The notes under the pieces were generated by a model, which had not been told where the DNA came from, did no database searches, and saw only the letters and a list, made by a program, of their open reading frames with translations. This document shows positions 8,317 to 17,942 of a stretch of DNA of 64,000 nucleotides, piece after piece (within the stretch, counting starts at the first letter, position 1; each line of letters begins with the position of its first letter). Made by a program: the position numbers and the translations under genes. Source of the DNA: Thermoproteota archaeon (GTDB lineage Archaea > Korarchaeota > JAOZGF01 > JAOZFZ01); assembly GCA_027492035.1 (NCBI GenBank), contig JAOZFT010000004.1, positions 558,001 through 622,000 of the forward strand, given 5' to 3'.

Positions 8317-10236
8317 GTGAAAAGGGGAATTCAATCCACTCAAACAATAAAACTTAGTTTTTTTGATAAATTGATTTCCTTTTCATTCTCTAACTTTGAA
8401 AAAATTGGTTTTTACCTATACAAAATCTTTAAACCTGTAGGGGAAAAAATGGAACTGGCGCAAATAAAAATATACCCCCCAGCCTATTTCTCATTTAGTT
8501 TTTTTGTATGTTTAGTTCTTTTCCTTGTTCTTCTGGCTTTCTCCACAATTCTGAATCTTGAAATTTACCATGTTCTCAATTTCCCCTTCTTCCATTTAAT
8601 TTTTAATTTCTTAGGTAAACCTGTATCAACCTACCAGTTTGTTGTCGTTTTCAGAGATAACCCTATCCTAAACCTGCTTTTCCTTAAACTTTTTTTCATC
8701 TTCCCTCTTCTGCTTTTCGTTATTTTCTTGGTTATTCCTGACATAAGACTTTCTATGTGGACTGAAGGATTAGAAACTGAAACTCCTTTCATTGGAACCT
8801 TTGTTTCTGTTATGGCTACTGGCGGAATAAGTCCCTATCACGCAATAAAGGCATTTGCTACAAATAAGATCCTTCCAACATTCTCCTTAATTGCCCAAAG
8901 AATAATAACTCTTGTTTCTGTTTTTGGAAAAGACCCTTTAACGGCTATCGAGGAGACAAGTAGGTACATTCCCTCAAGGGATCTGAAAGAATTGTTGACA
9001 GGTTATGTAACCTCTGTGAGGACAGGTGGAGATTTTGTACATTTCCTTTTTGTGAAAACTGAAACATTGTTCAGAGACCGGATAGTTAAGATGAGGCAAA
9101 TAGGGGAAAAAATGGGCATGTTAATGGAAGTCTTCATAGCCTTAACCATCCTTTTATCACTAGGATTATACGCAATATATATTGTGAACACAGCTTTACC
9201 TGAAACCTCGACCCCTTTCATGTCAGGAACCTCTTTCTTTGTCTTTGCATTCCTTTTCACTCCCTTCTTGTCAATGGTTTTTATTTACCTTATAGACCTC
9301 TTTGTGCCAAAGTACCCACATCCAGACTGGTCAATTTTAAAAGTTGGGATTATTTCGTTCATTATCTCCTCAATAATTTTCTTCACCTTCTTTATTGTTC
9401 CAGCTTTAAATCCATTACTCCTTTCAATCCCCTTCATAGGAAAAATCAATTCTATGTTTGACAAATTTATTTTCTCTTTGGGTTTCAGTTCTGGAGCTAG
9501 AACTCCGCTAATACTGGCTTTCTGGATAATTTTAGGCTCAGTTCCACCTGCAATTTTGGAAATTAAAAGAAGCAGAGAAGAAAGGGATGTAGAAGATAAT
9601 TTAGCCCTATTTCTAAGGGACTTGGTGGAAGCTAGAAAGGCAGGATTATCCCCTGAAAAATGCATAATTCAGTTAAAAGATAGAGATTATGGCTTCTTTT
9701 CGAAAAGGTTAAAGGTAATAGCTAATCAGTTGTCTTGGGGTGTCCCCCTACGAGAAATTTATCGTTACTTTGCTTCCACCACACGAACATGGCTCTCAAA
9801 AATGTTAGTGTTTCTACTTGTTGAAGCAATAGATTACGGGGGAGGATCAGTGAAAACCCTTGAAAGCTTGGCTATGTACAGTGAAATGATGAAAAGCGTC
9901 CAAAAAGAGAAAGAAGGAAACTTAAAACCTTTATTGATAGTTGTTTACTTAGGAACACTAATACTTGTTGTTGCAGTTATTCTTCTGCTCAGTTTCGTAA
10001 ATGTTTCATTGAAAATAGCAGGTTCAGGAGTTGCTTATGAATCCTTCCTTTCAAAGTTTGTTTCACCAATAATTATAAACGTTGCACTTTCAGGTTTAAT
10101 TGCAGGCAAAATTTCTTCAGGTTCAGTATCCACAGGGTTTAAACACATAGTTGCCTTGACTACGATTACCGTATTGGCACTGTGGTTAACTCCAATGATA
10201 TCCTCCATATTGGCTGCTTCATCAATCCCCCACTAA
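8317..10236 (+). CDS. Type IV pilus platform membrane protein (TadC/FlaJ-type)
   Basis: Polytopic inner platform on which the ATPase acts. Its 639 residues hold two T2SSF-type cytoplasmic domains (around residues 150-265, including GTFVSVMATGGISPYHAI, and around 430-535, including FLRDLVEARKAGLSPE), each flanked by hydrophobic helices, for about nine transmembrane segments. This doubled architecture is that of archaeal TadC/FlaJ proteins. The GTG start follows GGAAAGAAG and lies 18 bp after the ATPase stop, so the two are co-transcribed. Archaeal ATPase/TadC pairs of this sort drive archaella, adhesive pili or uptake pseudopili; no FlaC-H genes are nearby, so a pilus is more likely than an archaellum. 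Confidence 0.9.
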   Translation: MKRGIQSTQTIKLSFFDKLISFSFSNFEKIGFYLYKIFKPVGEKMELAQIKIYPPAYFSFSFFVCLVLFLVLLAFSTILNLEIYHVLNFPFFHLIFNFLGKPVSTYQFVVVFRDNPILNLLFLKLFFIFPLLLFVIFLVIPDIRLSMWTEGLETETPFIGTFVSVMATGGISPYHAIKAFATNKILPTFSLIAQRIITLVSVFGKDPLTAIEETSRYIPSRDLKELLTGYVTSVRTGGDFVHFLFVKTETLFRDRIVKMRQIGEKMGMLMEVFIALTILLSLGLYAIYIVNTALPETSTPFMSGTSFFVFAFLFTPFLSMVFIYLIDLFVPKYPHPDWSILKVGIISFIISSIIFFTFFIVPALNPLLLSIPFIGKINSMFDKFIFSLGFSSGARTPLILAFWIILGSVPPAILEIKRSREERDVEDNLALFLRDLVEARKAGLSPEKCIIQLKDRDYGFFSKRLKVIANQLSWGVPLREIYRYFASTTRTWLSKMLVFLLVEAIDYGGGSVKTLESLAMYSEMMKSVQKEKEGNLKPLLIVVYLGTLILVVAVILLLSFVNVSLKIAGSGVAYESFLSKFVSPIIINVALSGLIAGKISSGSVSTGFKHIVALTTITVLALWLTPMISSILAASSIPH

Positions 10237-10267
10237 AAAAATTGTTTTAAAATAAGGTGTAAAAATT

Positions 10268-11185
10268 TTGGTTCGGTTGAAAGATTTTTTAAGGGTGAAC
10301 AGAAAGGAAGGAATGAAGGGAATATCACCAGTCATATCAATAGCAATCATAACCTTCTTTATACTTGGAGCCATTCTTATGGCTTACTACTTCATAAACA
10401 ACCTTGTACTCCTTAATGAAGGAGAGAAAGAGTTTAAGTTAGCGGAAGCCTCCATGATAAACTTTGCAAGAGACGTTGAAAGTGTAGCGTGGAACCTACA
10501 CTCCACCCAAAGTTCACAGTTCATACCGAAATATGGGTATCTACAGGTTTTAACTAATATATACAAGTTCAAGGTATTTGTTAATTACTCTTCAAGCCCT
10601 GACGAAATAGTAACTGATGCTGCACTTTTCCGCATGCCTGTTAGAAAATACACTAGGGGAAACAATTACCTCCAAAACCTCTATCCAGCAGCAAGTAAAC
10701 CGGAACCCATAAACTTCACAACTGAAAACATAAACGATCCCTTCATGAGGGTTTTCTCAGTTGAGAAACTACAGTACACAGACACAATAGATACAGTAAC
10801 TGTCCCAAGGGTTAAAATAATTAAGGAAGTATTTAAGTCACAAAACAGAAACATTACAAGGATTTGGGTGAAAATAATTAAACTTAAAAAATCCAGTTAC
10901 CCGGGAAAACCTCAACCAAACTACTTAGTTGCAACTTGCATAAACACTTCAGCTAAAGTTTATTCTTACCAAGTTAACTTGACGCAACTTCAAGCACTAA
11001 ACCTAAGAATCGAAATTGAACCACTGAACTTGCCCAACGACTATTTACAATTTAGAACCACTCCCTACAGTTTAAACATAAGAGACTTCCTGTTTAACGA
11101 ATTTTGTGGGGGTTATGCCTGCAGCGCCTGTACAGATGTTGAAATAATTATCGATGTAGCTGAAGTGGAGGTTAGGGTGTTTTAG
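10268..11185 (+). CDS. Pilin-like secreted subunit with KGISPV N-terminus
   Basis: 305 aa. The N-terminus carries a charged leader followed by KGISPVISIAII and a hydrophobic helix (about residues 17-42), the arrangement recognised by archaeal prepilin peptidases; cleavage after the Gly is expected. The rest is a beta-rich extracellular domain with N-x-S/T sequons and a C-terminal cysteine group FCGGYACSACTD, suggesting disulfides or metal binding outside the cell. The TTG start is 31 bp after the platform gene. No family name recognised for the globular part. As the most canonical pilin in the operon it may be a major or tip subunit. Confidence 0.75.
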   Translation: MVRLKDFLRVNRKEGMKGISPVISIAIITFFILGAILMAYYFINNLVLLNEGEKEFKLAEASMINFARDVESVAWNLHSTQSSQFIPKYGYLQVLTNIYKFKVFVNYSSSPDEIVTDAALFRMPVRKYTRGNNYLQNLYPAASKPEPINFTTENINDPFMRVFSVEKLQYTDTIDTVTVPRVKIIKEVFKSQNRNITRIWVKIIKLKKSSYPGKPQPNYLVATCINTSAKVYSYQVNLTQLQALNLRIEIEPLNLPNDYLQFRTTPYSLNIRDFLFNEFCGGYACSACTDVEIIIDVAEVEVRVF

Positions 11186-11204
11186 ATGAAGGTGTTTTTA
11201 AGAA

Positions 11205-11699
11205 ATGCCAGCAGTAACTATTAGTCGTGTAATATTGTTTGCTGCAATGATAGCCTTAACTCTTTTCATGTTTTACAGAGCCCTGGTTTACCAAGGTTAC
11301 TATAGAGCCCAGACGTTCAGGGAATCAGCTAAAACAGTAGCGTATTTGATAGCTAACCAAATACAGCAGCTTTACGTTCTAGCTCAAAGCCCTGAAATAG
11401 AGAATGAAACAACTATACAGAAAATTTTAGATAAGCCAAACTCAATAGGTCTAAAACCATACAATTTATCTTTCATTTTAGAGGAGTATGTTAAAGGGGG
11501 AGAAACCCATAAAATAATAGAGGTTAAAGTTGTTTCTGGAAGAAACGCTACTGCATTGGTTCCTGTTGGAGATGATGTTGAACTACAACCCTCTTCGGTA
11601 ACTCTTCCCGGGTATAGACCAGTGACAGCTAATTGTTACAAAGAATTATTTGTTAACGGCTCAACAAATTATGTCTTTTCATTTACTGGGGGTGGTTGA
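11205..11699 (+). CDS. Small membrane-anchored pilus-operon subunit
   Basis: 164 aa, with one N-terminal hydrophobic helix (about residues 8-28) starting almost at the initiator Met, then an extracellular domain with sequons (NET, NLS, NAT, NGS) and a Gly-rich C-terminal end. No typical class III leader is visible, so it may be a simple signal-anchored minor pseudopilin. ATG start, with AAGGTG about 10 bp upstream. The stop codon overlaps the possible TTG start of the next gene, showing translational coupling. Function is inferred only from the operon. Confidence 0.6.
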   Translation: MPAVTISRVILFAAMIALTLFMFYRALVYQGYYRAQTFRESAKTVAYLIANQIQQLYVLAQSPEIENETTIQKILDKPNSIGLKPYNLSFILEEYVKGGETHKIIEVKVVSGRNATALVPVGDDVELQPSSVTLPGYRPVTANCYKELFVNGSTNYVFSFTGGG

Positions 11700-12907
11700 A
11701 AGAAATGCCTTTTTCAGCAAGTATAGATTACGTTTTAGCAACTGTTATTTTGATGCTGATTATTTACCCCTTCCTAATGATTTCAATGGATAATGTAATG
11801 ATGCGTACAGTTAAAGTGAACAGTAAAGTTTCACTTTACCAAGAAGCAAACATTTTCCTTGATAACATGCTCCTATCCTACGGTTCACCAATAAACTGGT
11901 ACTTAAGCCAGAATCACAGCTTCAGTTACCCTATAGCTTTCGGTTTAGCTAAAACAAATGCTTCAAGCTACATATTAAGCCCTTTCAAAACAATGAGAAT
12001 AACACCTACTCAGCAAGTTGACTTAACAGGTCAACCAAGCGGTTTAGGAGTTGTTGAAGCCCTTTTTTACGACCCAACCACAAATTTTACATGTGTAGCC
12101 CCCACTTACTACTATGTACCGTACAGCTTTGTTTTAAACAATACAGGACTTGAAAATGCAGGTTTCAAGCTTGTTTTCACTCCTTTATTAGAAGTTTATA
12201 TGTTAACGCCTCAAGTAAGTGGAGGAAACATAATTTTCCCCCTTAAAATCACTAATGATAACGAACCGGTTCCAGAAGCCTCAATTAAAGGTTTCCTTTT
12301 CTATTTAAAAGACGAAAATGCTTCAATTTACCATAAATTTAACACCTCCCAAACAAATTATAAAGGGGAAGCATTCCTCACCTTCAACTATTTGCCACCT
12401 AAAGAATACCTCCTCCTAGTTGCGGTTTTAAGCGGTGATGAAGCAAACTACTGGTACTATTACCAAAGAGATTCCAACCTTTCATTTATTCAAACAGAAA
12501 TAGAAACCAGTAACCAAATCAAAGTTGTTAACAACAGAGGCCAAAACCTCAACTTCACAGTAATGCAGGTTTTGATTTCTAAAGATTCCCCTAAAGCATT
12601 TGTCCCCAGTACAATCGTTGAAAATGAGGAATTGGTAAGTGGGGATGGAGAAACAGTGAATTTAACTATTTCACAATCATATCTCTTATTAGCTGCAAAG
12701 GAGCTCAGTGGAGAAAAGGAAGGACACATTTACCTCCTCCCTTTTGGGCTGTTTGCAGGCGAAATCAAGCAGACACCACAAAGAACAGAATACCCCTATG
12801 GTGGAAACATATTACAGAGCCTAGAAACAATTACAGCCCAAAGAAACATAAGGGTGGGCGATATATCCTATAGAGTGAATTTTTACTTTTGGCCCCTAAG
12901 CAGGTGA
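11696..12907 (+). CDS. Pilus-operon extracellular protein with Ig-like segment
   Basis: 403 aa, with an N-terminal transmembrane anchor (about residues 11-30, IDYVLATVILMLIIYPF) and a long extracellular region. Residues about 170-255 (NGNEPVPEAS-type segment, YKGEAFLTFNYLPPKEY) resemble a beta-sandwich of the Big/CarboxypepD_reg type found in adhesins. Many N-glycosylation sequons. Two starts are possible: TTG 11696, which overlaps the preceding stop, or ATG 11705. It could be a minor pilin or adhesive subunit; no specific family recognised. Confidence 0.65.
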   Translation: MKEMPFSASIDYVLATVILMLIIYPFLMISMDNVMMRTVKVNSKVSLYQEANIFLDNMLLSYGSPINWYLSQNHSFSYPIAFGLAKTNASSYILSPFKTMRITPTQQVDLTGQPSGLGVVEALFYDPTTNFTCVAPTYYYVPYSFVLNNTGLENAGFKLVFTPLLEVYMLTPQVSGGNIIFPLKITNDNEPVPEASIKGFLFYLKDENASIYHKFNTSQTNYKGEAFLTFNYLPPKEYLLLVAVLSGDEANYWYYYQRDSNLSFIQTEIETSNQIKVVNNRGQNLNFTVMQVLISKDSPKAFVPSTIVENEELVSGDGETVNLTISQSYLLLAAKELSGEKEGHIYLLPFGLFAGEIKQTPQRTEYPYGGNILQSLETITAQRNIRVGDISYRVNFYFWPLSR

Positions 12908-12916
12908 AGGAGAGAA

Positions 12917-14296
12917 ATGAAGAAAAACTTCAAGGAAATTTTCAAGAAAAGGAAAGGATGGCTTAGAACATTTGAACTCATATTGGCAGTGCCTATTGTA
13001 GCCTTTATAGTCTTATTTGCCGCCTACCTGGCACCAACCCCTTCACCTCAACAATACACTACGGTTCAACTTAAAGGGTTCGCCCTCAGCACACTTTCAA
13101 AATTAAACCAAAGAGGATACTTAACCCACGCAGTATATAATGAAGATTGGTTAGGATTAAAAAAGGAACTAGACACCTCCTTCCCTCCAAACATAATATA
13201 TAACTTCACAGTTTACAGGTACCAAGAAATAAATAAAACAGTGAGGCTTGGAGAAAAAATTAAAGAAGTGAGACTTGTAAAGGTAGGGCAAATCACCAAC
13301 TTTAAGGGTGTAAATAAACCTAAATGGGCTGAATCAGTGAATTACCATGTGTCAACCGCCCAAGTCACCTTCACGGTTGAGACGCAGAAATTAAACAAAA
13401 CAATTTATTTACTAGGTTGCACAGATGCTCCAGGATGGTGGATAACCGGTTATACTCCACACTCTTTAGCAATCCTAATGAAAAATTACTTAGACCCCTA
13501 CTTCACAAACGTGACAATAATAAATGACACAGATCAACTTGAAAACCTGTTTTTAAACCCACCAAACGGAACAATAATTATTAACTGCCACGGAGTAGCT
13601 GTGCCAATTCCTTCAAACTATGTTTCAGGAAATCTTCCAAACTGGCAAAGCTATATGCAAGATATTCGTGCAGGGATCATAAACCATAATTGGACATGGA
13701 TGAACATAGTAGGTTACCCATTCACCTATGTTTCAAACAGAAACTATGATAACTGTAACGACTGGGTTTGTGTCTGGGGGTGGATTGTTCAGCTTCTTAC
13801 AGGAGGAGATATTAGTGGTGAATGGGACTGTCAGTGCTGGACTTGGTGGGGAGTAACCGGGTTGTACGGTATAGGTCCCCCAGGATTAAGTATAGTAGTG
13901 ACCGGTTCATCCTCAACAGATAGCAGAATAAGTGACATAGGGGTTGTTAATGCAACCCAACTTGGTTTAGAGACAATGAACACTTACGGTATCCAGTACT
14001 CTCCTAACCAGTCCTTTTCAAGAGCTCTTGACCGTTCATGGATGGAAAGCAATGGTTGGCAGGTTCAACTTGAAACCTTTGAAGAAAGAAACGGTTATTG
14101 TTCAGCTGCGGTTTTCAACAGAAGCAACAGCAGCGGAAAACTAATAAACATCGGGTTATCAAGGCCTCCAGAACCAAGGGTTCCAGTTGTTACATTGCTT
14201 GCTTTAACCCATCCTAAACTTGAGCAAAGGATAGCTTCCATTGAGCAAGATTTAAGAGTTATTGTTTTGCAACTTACATATATTAGTGGTGGTTAA
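12917..14296 (+). CDS. Large pilus-operon surface protein, Trp/Cys-rich
   Basis: 459 aa. A basic N-terminus (KKNFKEIFKKRKGW) precedes a hydrophobic anchor (about residues 21-41) and a large extracellular domain. The middle contains IIINCHGVAVPIP and then a stretch of about 35 residues with four Cys and many Trp (13751-13849). The first part of that domain could have a Rossmann-like or GATase-like fold, but this is a guess. The gene is 9 bp after the previous stop and 6 bp before the next gene, so it is certainly in the operon. Probable minor filament subunit or cell-surface adhesin. Confidence 0.65.
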   Translation: MKKNFKEIFKKRKGWLRTFELILAVPIVAFIVLFAAYLAPTPSPQQYTTVQLKGFALSTLSKLNQRGYLTHAVYNEDWLGLKKELDTSFPPNIIYNFTVYRYQEINKTVRLGEKIKEVRLVKVGQITNFKGVNKPKWAESVNYHVSTAQVTFTVETQKLNKTIYLLGCTDAPGWWITGYTPHSLAILMKNYLDPYFTNVTIINDTDQLENLFLNPPNGTIIINCHGVAVPIPSNYVSGNLPNWQSYMQDIRAGIINHNWTWMNIVGYPFTYVSNRNYDNCNDWVCVWGWIVQLLTGGDISGEWDCQCWTWWGVTGLYGIGPPGLSIVVTGSSSTDSRISDIGVVNATQLGLETMNTYGIQYSPNQSFSRALDRSWMESNGWQVQLETFEERNGYCSAAVFNRSNSSGKLINIGLSRPPEPRVPVVTLLALTHPKLEQRIASIEQDLRVIVLQLTYISGG

Positions 14297-14302
14297 AGGA
14301 AT

Positions 14303-16444
14303 ATGTTAAAGAAAAAATCTGTGCTAAAAAATGTAAAAAGGCTGCAGCATAAAATATTCAGTAGGAAAGCGCAAGTTTACATGTTAGGAATAATTCTTAT
14401 GGCATTGTTCCTCTTATCGACAGCTTTATTCCTTTATGTTAACACTTTAAGCCAAAGAGAAAGCTACTACGTCTACAGCGAAAATTTTGCTTCGTTAACC
14501 CAGTCAGTTAAAGAAGCTATTGAGAAAGTTGTTGCAGGAGCACTGGCGACGTACACAACCATTTTAGATGTTTCAGGGAACTCTTCCTTTGCAAGAATAA
14601 AGGCTGAAGAAGTTTTAAATGCGGGAATAAGGGTGCTCACGTCTTCCTTCTCCAATTACGGTCTTGAATTAAAGTATGAACCAGTAAACTGCTCTTTAGC
14701 AGATGAGGAACATCCTTACAGAAAAATAACCAGTGACGAAGTTTTTAAGGCCTACTGGTTCTACCCTGACAGTATTTCAGGTGTAGGAATAAGGTTTAGT
14801 TTTAATCTAACTGAAGTAGGGCTGTATAATTACAAAGTTTCAGGCCACGGCTCAGCATATTTTTCATTAAAAGTTAAGGTTCTGGAATCGAAAAGAAACA
14901 TTGTAAAAATATCGGTTACTGGAGAGGGGAATGTACCGGTTCTTAACCTGGATGAAACCATGATAAAATTATTTATCTATAACGGCTCAGTAAGAGAATG
15001 GGTGGAGGAAACACCGGAAATAGTTACAATTTTCCAAAACGGAACTTACATTCTTAACCATACAATACCTCCAAACTTCCATTTACCAACTATAAGTGGC
15101 GGGGTTGTACCAATAGCTTTAAAGGTTAGAGATCACAGGGGAGTAATAGTTAACGCTTTCGCTGTTCCAAGTTACACATACTCCCTTAGCATTAACCAGC
15201 CATACAATGGAAGAGACCCAAGTAAGGCTGTTTATGAAGTAGAGGTGCAAAATGATGGTGTGTGGCGTTTCTTGGGTCAAGAACTTGAATCCAGTAACTG
15301 CGACTACGGCCCAGTTCCGCCCTTGCCTGTGAGGTTGTTAAGAGTAAACGCCTCAAATGAAGTTATTCCTTTCCAAGTTGAGGACTGGAACAGCAACTTA
15401 ACAATTCCTTTAGGGTTATCTAACCCACATACTCATTTCCAAAAATCTAATAAGTTAGTGTTTCTCCTCAATTCAACTTTCAACACCGTAAAAATTTGGT
15501 GGAGTGACGACATGGACGCTGAACAAATAATAAACAAAACAGACCTGCAATATGACCCTGCAACGCGTTGGCACAGCAACACCTACTACAAAGGAAGAAT
15601 GGAAAAGTTGACAGTGCTTGGTTTTGATTTCCCAATTCCTCAATTAGCTCTTCAACATGCAGGGCATGAAGATGAATACATATTTGGAACTATAAACTCT
15701 CTCCCTCCATTCGGCTGGGCATCTTATTCAGACCCTGTCACTAACTGCCAAGCAAGGAACATGCTTTCGGTAGAAATGGAGTATCAATGGCAAACTTTAT
15801 TCTCATCTACACCTGATACATATGTTTTACTCATTGTTACTTTTCCAGCGCATGCAAAATACGCAACTTTCACGCTTCACTTAATAACTGATCGAGTGAC
15901 AGCTAAATCCATTTCTAACTTTGAAGTTTTGCGGTCATATAGAACATTTGCCCATTTCGCGGTTCAAGCGCATGATGATAACCAGTTCCAAGGATGTGGC
16001 TGTCTCCTTTGCCCTCCTCCCTACAAATTCTGTAATGATACTTCATGCAATATACACTGCTGTTGCCTCTGGTTTATAAGGTGCCTAGAATGGTGTGACT
16101 ACAATCAAGACAATGGTGAACATCATTGGTTAGCTCGATGGAATGACGATTTTGGTACAGGTTTAATGCTTACAACTAAAAATCTTGAACAACTCTATAA
16201 CTTCAGTTCAAGGGGGGGCATAATAATTGGTTTACTTAACGCATTATACTTAAAACCTGTCGACAATACTTTACTTTCCTCCTGCACTACAGGAAATTGG
16301 GTTTTAAGTGCTAATGGAAAATACGAAGTTTACACTTGGCAAGGGTTAATATGGATTTATGGAGGGGGCAGTTACCAAGAAATAGAGGATTACAGTGTAA
16401 TGGTGAGGGAGCCGCCAGAAATCTTAAGCATTTCTTCAACCTAA
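14303..16444 (+). CDS. Large pilus-operon surface protein with ten-Cys knot
   Basis: 713 aa, the last gene of the operon. N-terminal basic segment, then SRKAQVYMLGII and a hydrophobic helix (about residues 28-52), like a pseudopilin anchor; the remainder is an extracellular beta-rich region with many sequons. Near residues 565-600 ten Cys occur within about 35 residues, including a CCC triplet, an arrangement suited to a disulfide-rich knot or metal site. The C-terminal part follows it. Size and position suggest a tip adhesin or a specialised binding subunit. No database family recognised. Confidence 0.65.
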   Translation: MLKKKSVLKNVKRLQHKIFSRKAQVYMLGIILMALFLLSTALFLYVNTLSQRESYYVYSENFASLTQSVKEAIEKVVAGALATYTTILDVSGNSSFARIKAEEVLNAGIRVLTSSFSNYGLELKYEPVNCSLADEEHPYRKITSDEVFKAYWFYPDSISGVGIRFSFNLTEVGLYNYKVSGHGSAYFSLKVKVLESKRNIVKISVTGEGNVPVLNLDETMIKLFIYNGSVREWVEETPEIVTIFQNGTYILNHTIPPNFHLPTISGGVVPIALKVRDHRGVIVNAFAVPSYTYSLSINQPYNGRDPSKAVYEVEVQNDGVWRFLGQELESSNCDYGPVPPLPVRLLRVNASNEVIPFQVEDWNSNLTIPLGLSNPHTHFQKSNKLVFLLNSTFNTVKIWWSDDMDAEQIINKTDLQYDPATRWHSNTYYKGRMEKLTVLGFDFPIPQLALQHAGHEDEYIFGTINSLPPFGWASYSDPVTNCQARNMLSVEMEYQWQTLFSSTPDTYVLLIVTFPAHAKYATFTLHLITDRVTAKSISNFEVLRSYRTFAHFAVQAHDDNQFQGCGCLLCPPPYKFCNDTSCNIHCCCLWFIRCLEWCDYNQDNGEHHWLARWNDDFGTGLMLTTKNLEQLYNFSSRGGIIIGLLNALYLKPVDNTLLSSCTTGNWVLSANGKYEVYTWQGLIWIYGGGSYQEIEDYSVMVREPPEILSISST

Positions 16445-16916
16445 AATTTTCAAATTCTTCCCATTAGCTTTCTTTTCTCACTACATCCTCTGCAAAAATG
16501 TTGAAGTGGAGGATTCTTTTTGTTTAAAAATAAAAGAAGTTTATTTATTGAGAAAACCCATTTATTTTTTATAGTTTAAGATTTTTTGTTGAAATTCCTG
16601 CATCTTCCAGTTTTTTAAACAAAGTTTAATAATTAAAACATCCTTTTTTTAGGAATTTAAACTGTTACTTTGTTCCTTTATGTTTCCAGATATTACCTTT
16701 ACTTTTCAAAGTTAAGTTTGGAAACGGAGAATTCAGGTAGATTCCTTTTAGCTGCGTTGTTCTTGAAATTGTGAAGATGGAAATTGCTGAGAAGTAAAAT
16801 GGTGAAGGTAAAGTTAAATGAAAGAGTTGAATTTTTAATAGGATATAGAAAGGTTGAAAAACTTATTTTTTTAGGATTCGTTTCATTTCTCTTCTTTTCT
16901 GTCTTTAAAGGGTGCT
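16445..16916. other. Intergenic region after the pilus operon
   Basis: 472 bp, A+T rich with several T-tracts just after the operon end (16535-16580) that could terminate transcription. A 45-codon ORF (16799-16936, MVKVKLNERVEF start, one hydrophobic stretch) runs into the next gene; I do not regard it as supported. No RNA gene seen. Confidence 0.5.
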
Positions 16917-17906
16917 ATGTACATGAAAAACTTTGAAAAGTTAAGGGTATTATTTAGTTATTTATCTGCTAAAATCTATGGGAGAAAAGTTTGTGCTTCT
17001 CACGTTAAGGATGTTGACGGAATAGTTAGTGCCTCCATTCTTTACTCTAAATTTAAAAACCCAATTATTTTCCTTTTAGAAACTTATGAAGTTGGGGACC
17101 GGTTTCTTAACTTGTTGAAATGGGACGTAGTTGTTGATTTGCCTCCTTTTAAAAAAATGAAGTTTTACGTTGATCATCATGCCTCCAATTCCCTTTTCAA
17201 AGCTGAAAAATCAGTTTATAACCCTTCAGCTAAATGTGCAGCTGAACTTTTGTTTGAGGCATTGAAGCCTCTGTCTCATGAAGAAATATTGAGGGAAGCT
17301 GTTGAATTAGCTAAGAGAACTGACAGTGCAAGTTACTTGTCAGATCCGCCATTAATTGACACTGTTAATGATTACGATGAAGCGTGGGATTTAAACGATG
17401 CAGTGAAGGGTTTAAACAAAGAAGAAAGGCTTGATTTAGCTAAAAAAATTGTCTCTGAAGGATTAAAAGCTTTAAATGATGAAAAAATTCAGGAAGCAAT
17501 AAGGAAAGTTAGAAAAGTGAGAACTAGAACTTACAGCTTCGCTGAACAAATTCCTTCCTCGGAATTCCTTATCTTAACCTCTAAAAACACCTTTTCCGAA
17601 GAAAAAATCTCTTTTTCAGCAATTCCCTTCATCCTTTTCAAGAAAGGGGTTAAAGTTGTTCTTATTTGTAGTCTCAATAAAGGAAACGGGAAAGTTAAGT
17701 GTTCAATCAATAGGCAACCCTGTTTTAAAGGGGTTTCAGTTAGAGGTTTCGCTGAAAAACATGGGGGAGGTGGACATGACGCTGCAAGCGGTTTCATGAC
17801 TTCTCTTCCACTAGAAAAAATAATTGAAGATGCTTTTAAATGGGCTGAACAGAAAAAACTAAAAACTAAACATGTAAATTTAAACACGCTTTATCCTAAA
17901 AATTAA
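16917..17906 (+). CDS. DHH/DHHA1 family phosphoesterase
   Basis: 329 aa predicted nuclease or cyclic-nucleotide/nanoRNA phosphodiesterase of the DHH superfamily. Visible are HVKDVDGIVSA (motif I), VVVDLPP (motif II Asp), FYVDHHASN (the DHH motif), and the C-terminal DHHA1 substrate motif RGFAEKHGGGGHDAASGF. These residues coordinate Mn2+. Length and order fit archaeal NrnA/RecJ-like single-subunit proteins. ATG at 16917 or 16923. It lies 36 bp upstream of tldD and may be co-transcribed. The substrate (short RNA, pAp, ssDNA) cannot be told from sequence. Confidence 0.9.
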   Translation: MYMKNFEKLRVLFSYLSAKIYGRKVCASHVKDVDGIVSASILYSKFKNPIIFLLETYEVGDRFLNLLKWDVVVDLPPFKKMKFYVDHHASNSLFKAEKSVYNPSAKCAAELLFEALKPLSHEEILREAVELAKRTDSASYLSDPPLIDTVNDYDEAWDLNDAVKGLNKEERLDLAKKIVSEGLKALNDEKIQEAIRKVRKVRTRTYSFAEQIPSSEFLILTSKNTFSEEKISFSAIPFILFKKGVKVVLICSLNKGNGKVKCSINRQPCFKGVSVRGFAEKHGGGGHDAASGFMTSLPLEKIIEDAFKWAEQKKLKTKHVNLNTLYPKN

Positions 17907-17942
17907 ACATGGTTTTTAGGCAAATTCTTTTTCTTTTTGTAG

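Noticed and set aside
16799-16936. 45-codon ORF with one hydrophobic stretch overlapping the DHH gene
   Set aside because: No ribosome site, overlaps a strong gene, and A+T-rich DNA easily gives such hydrophobic ORFs.
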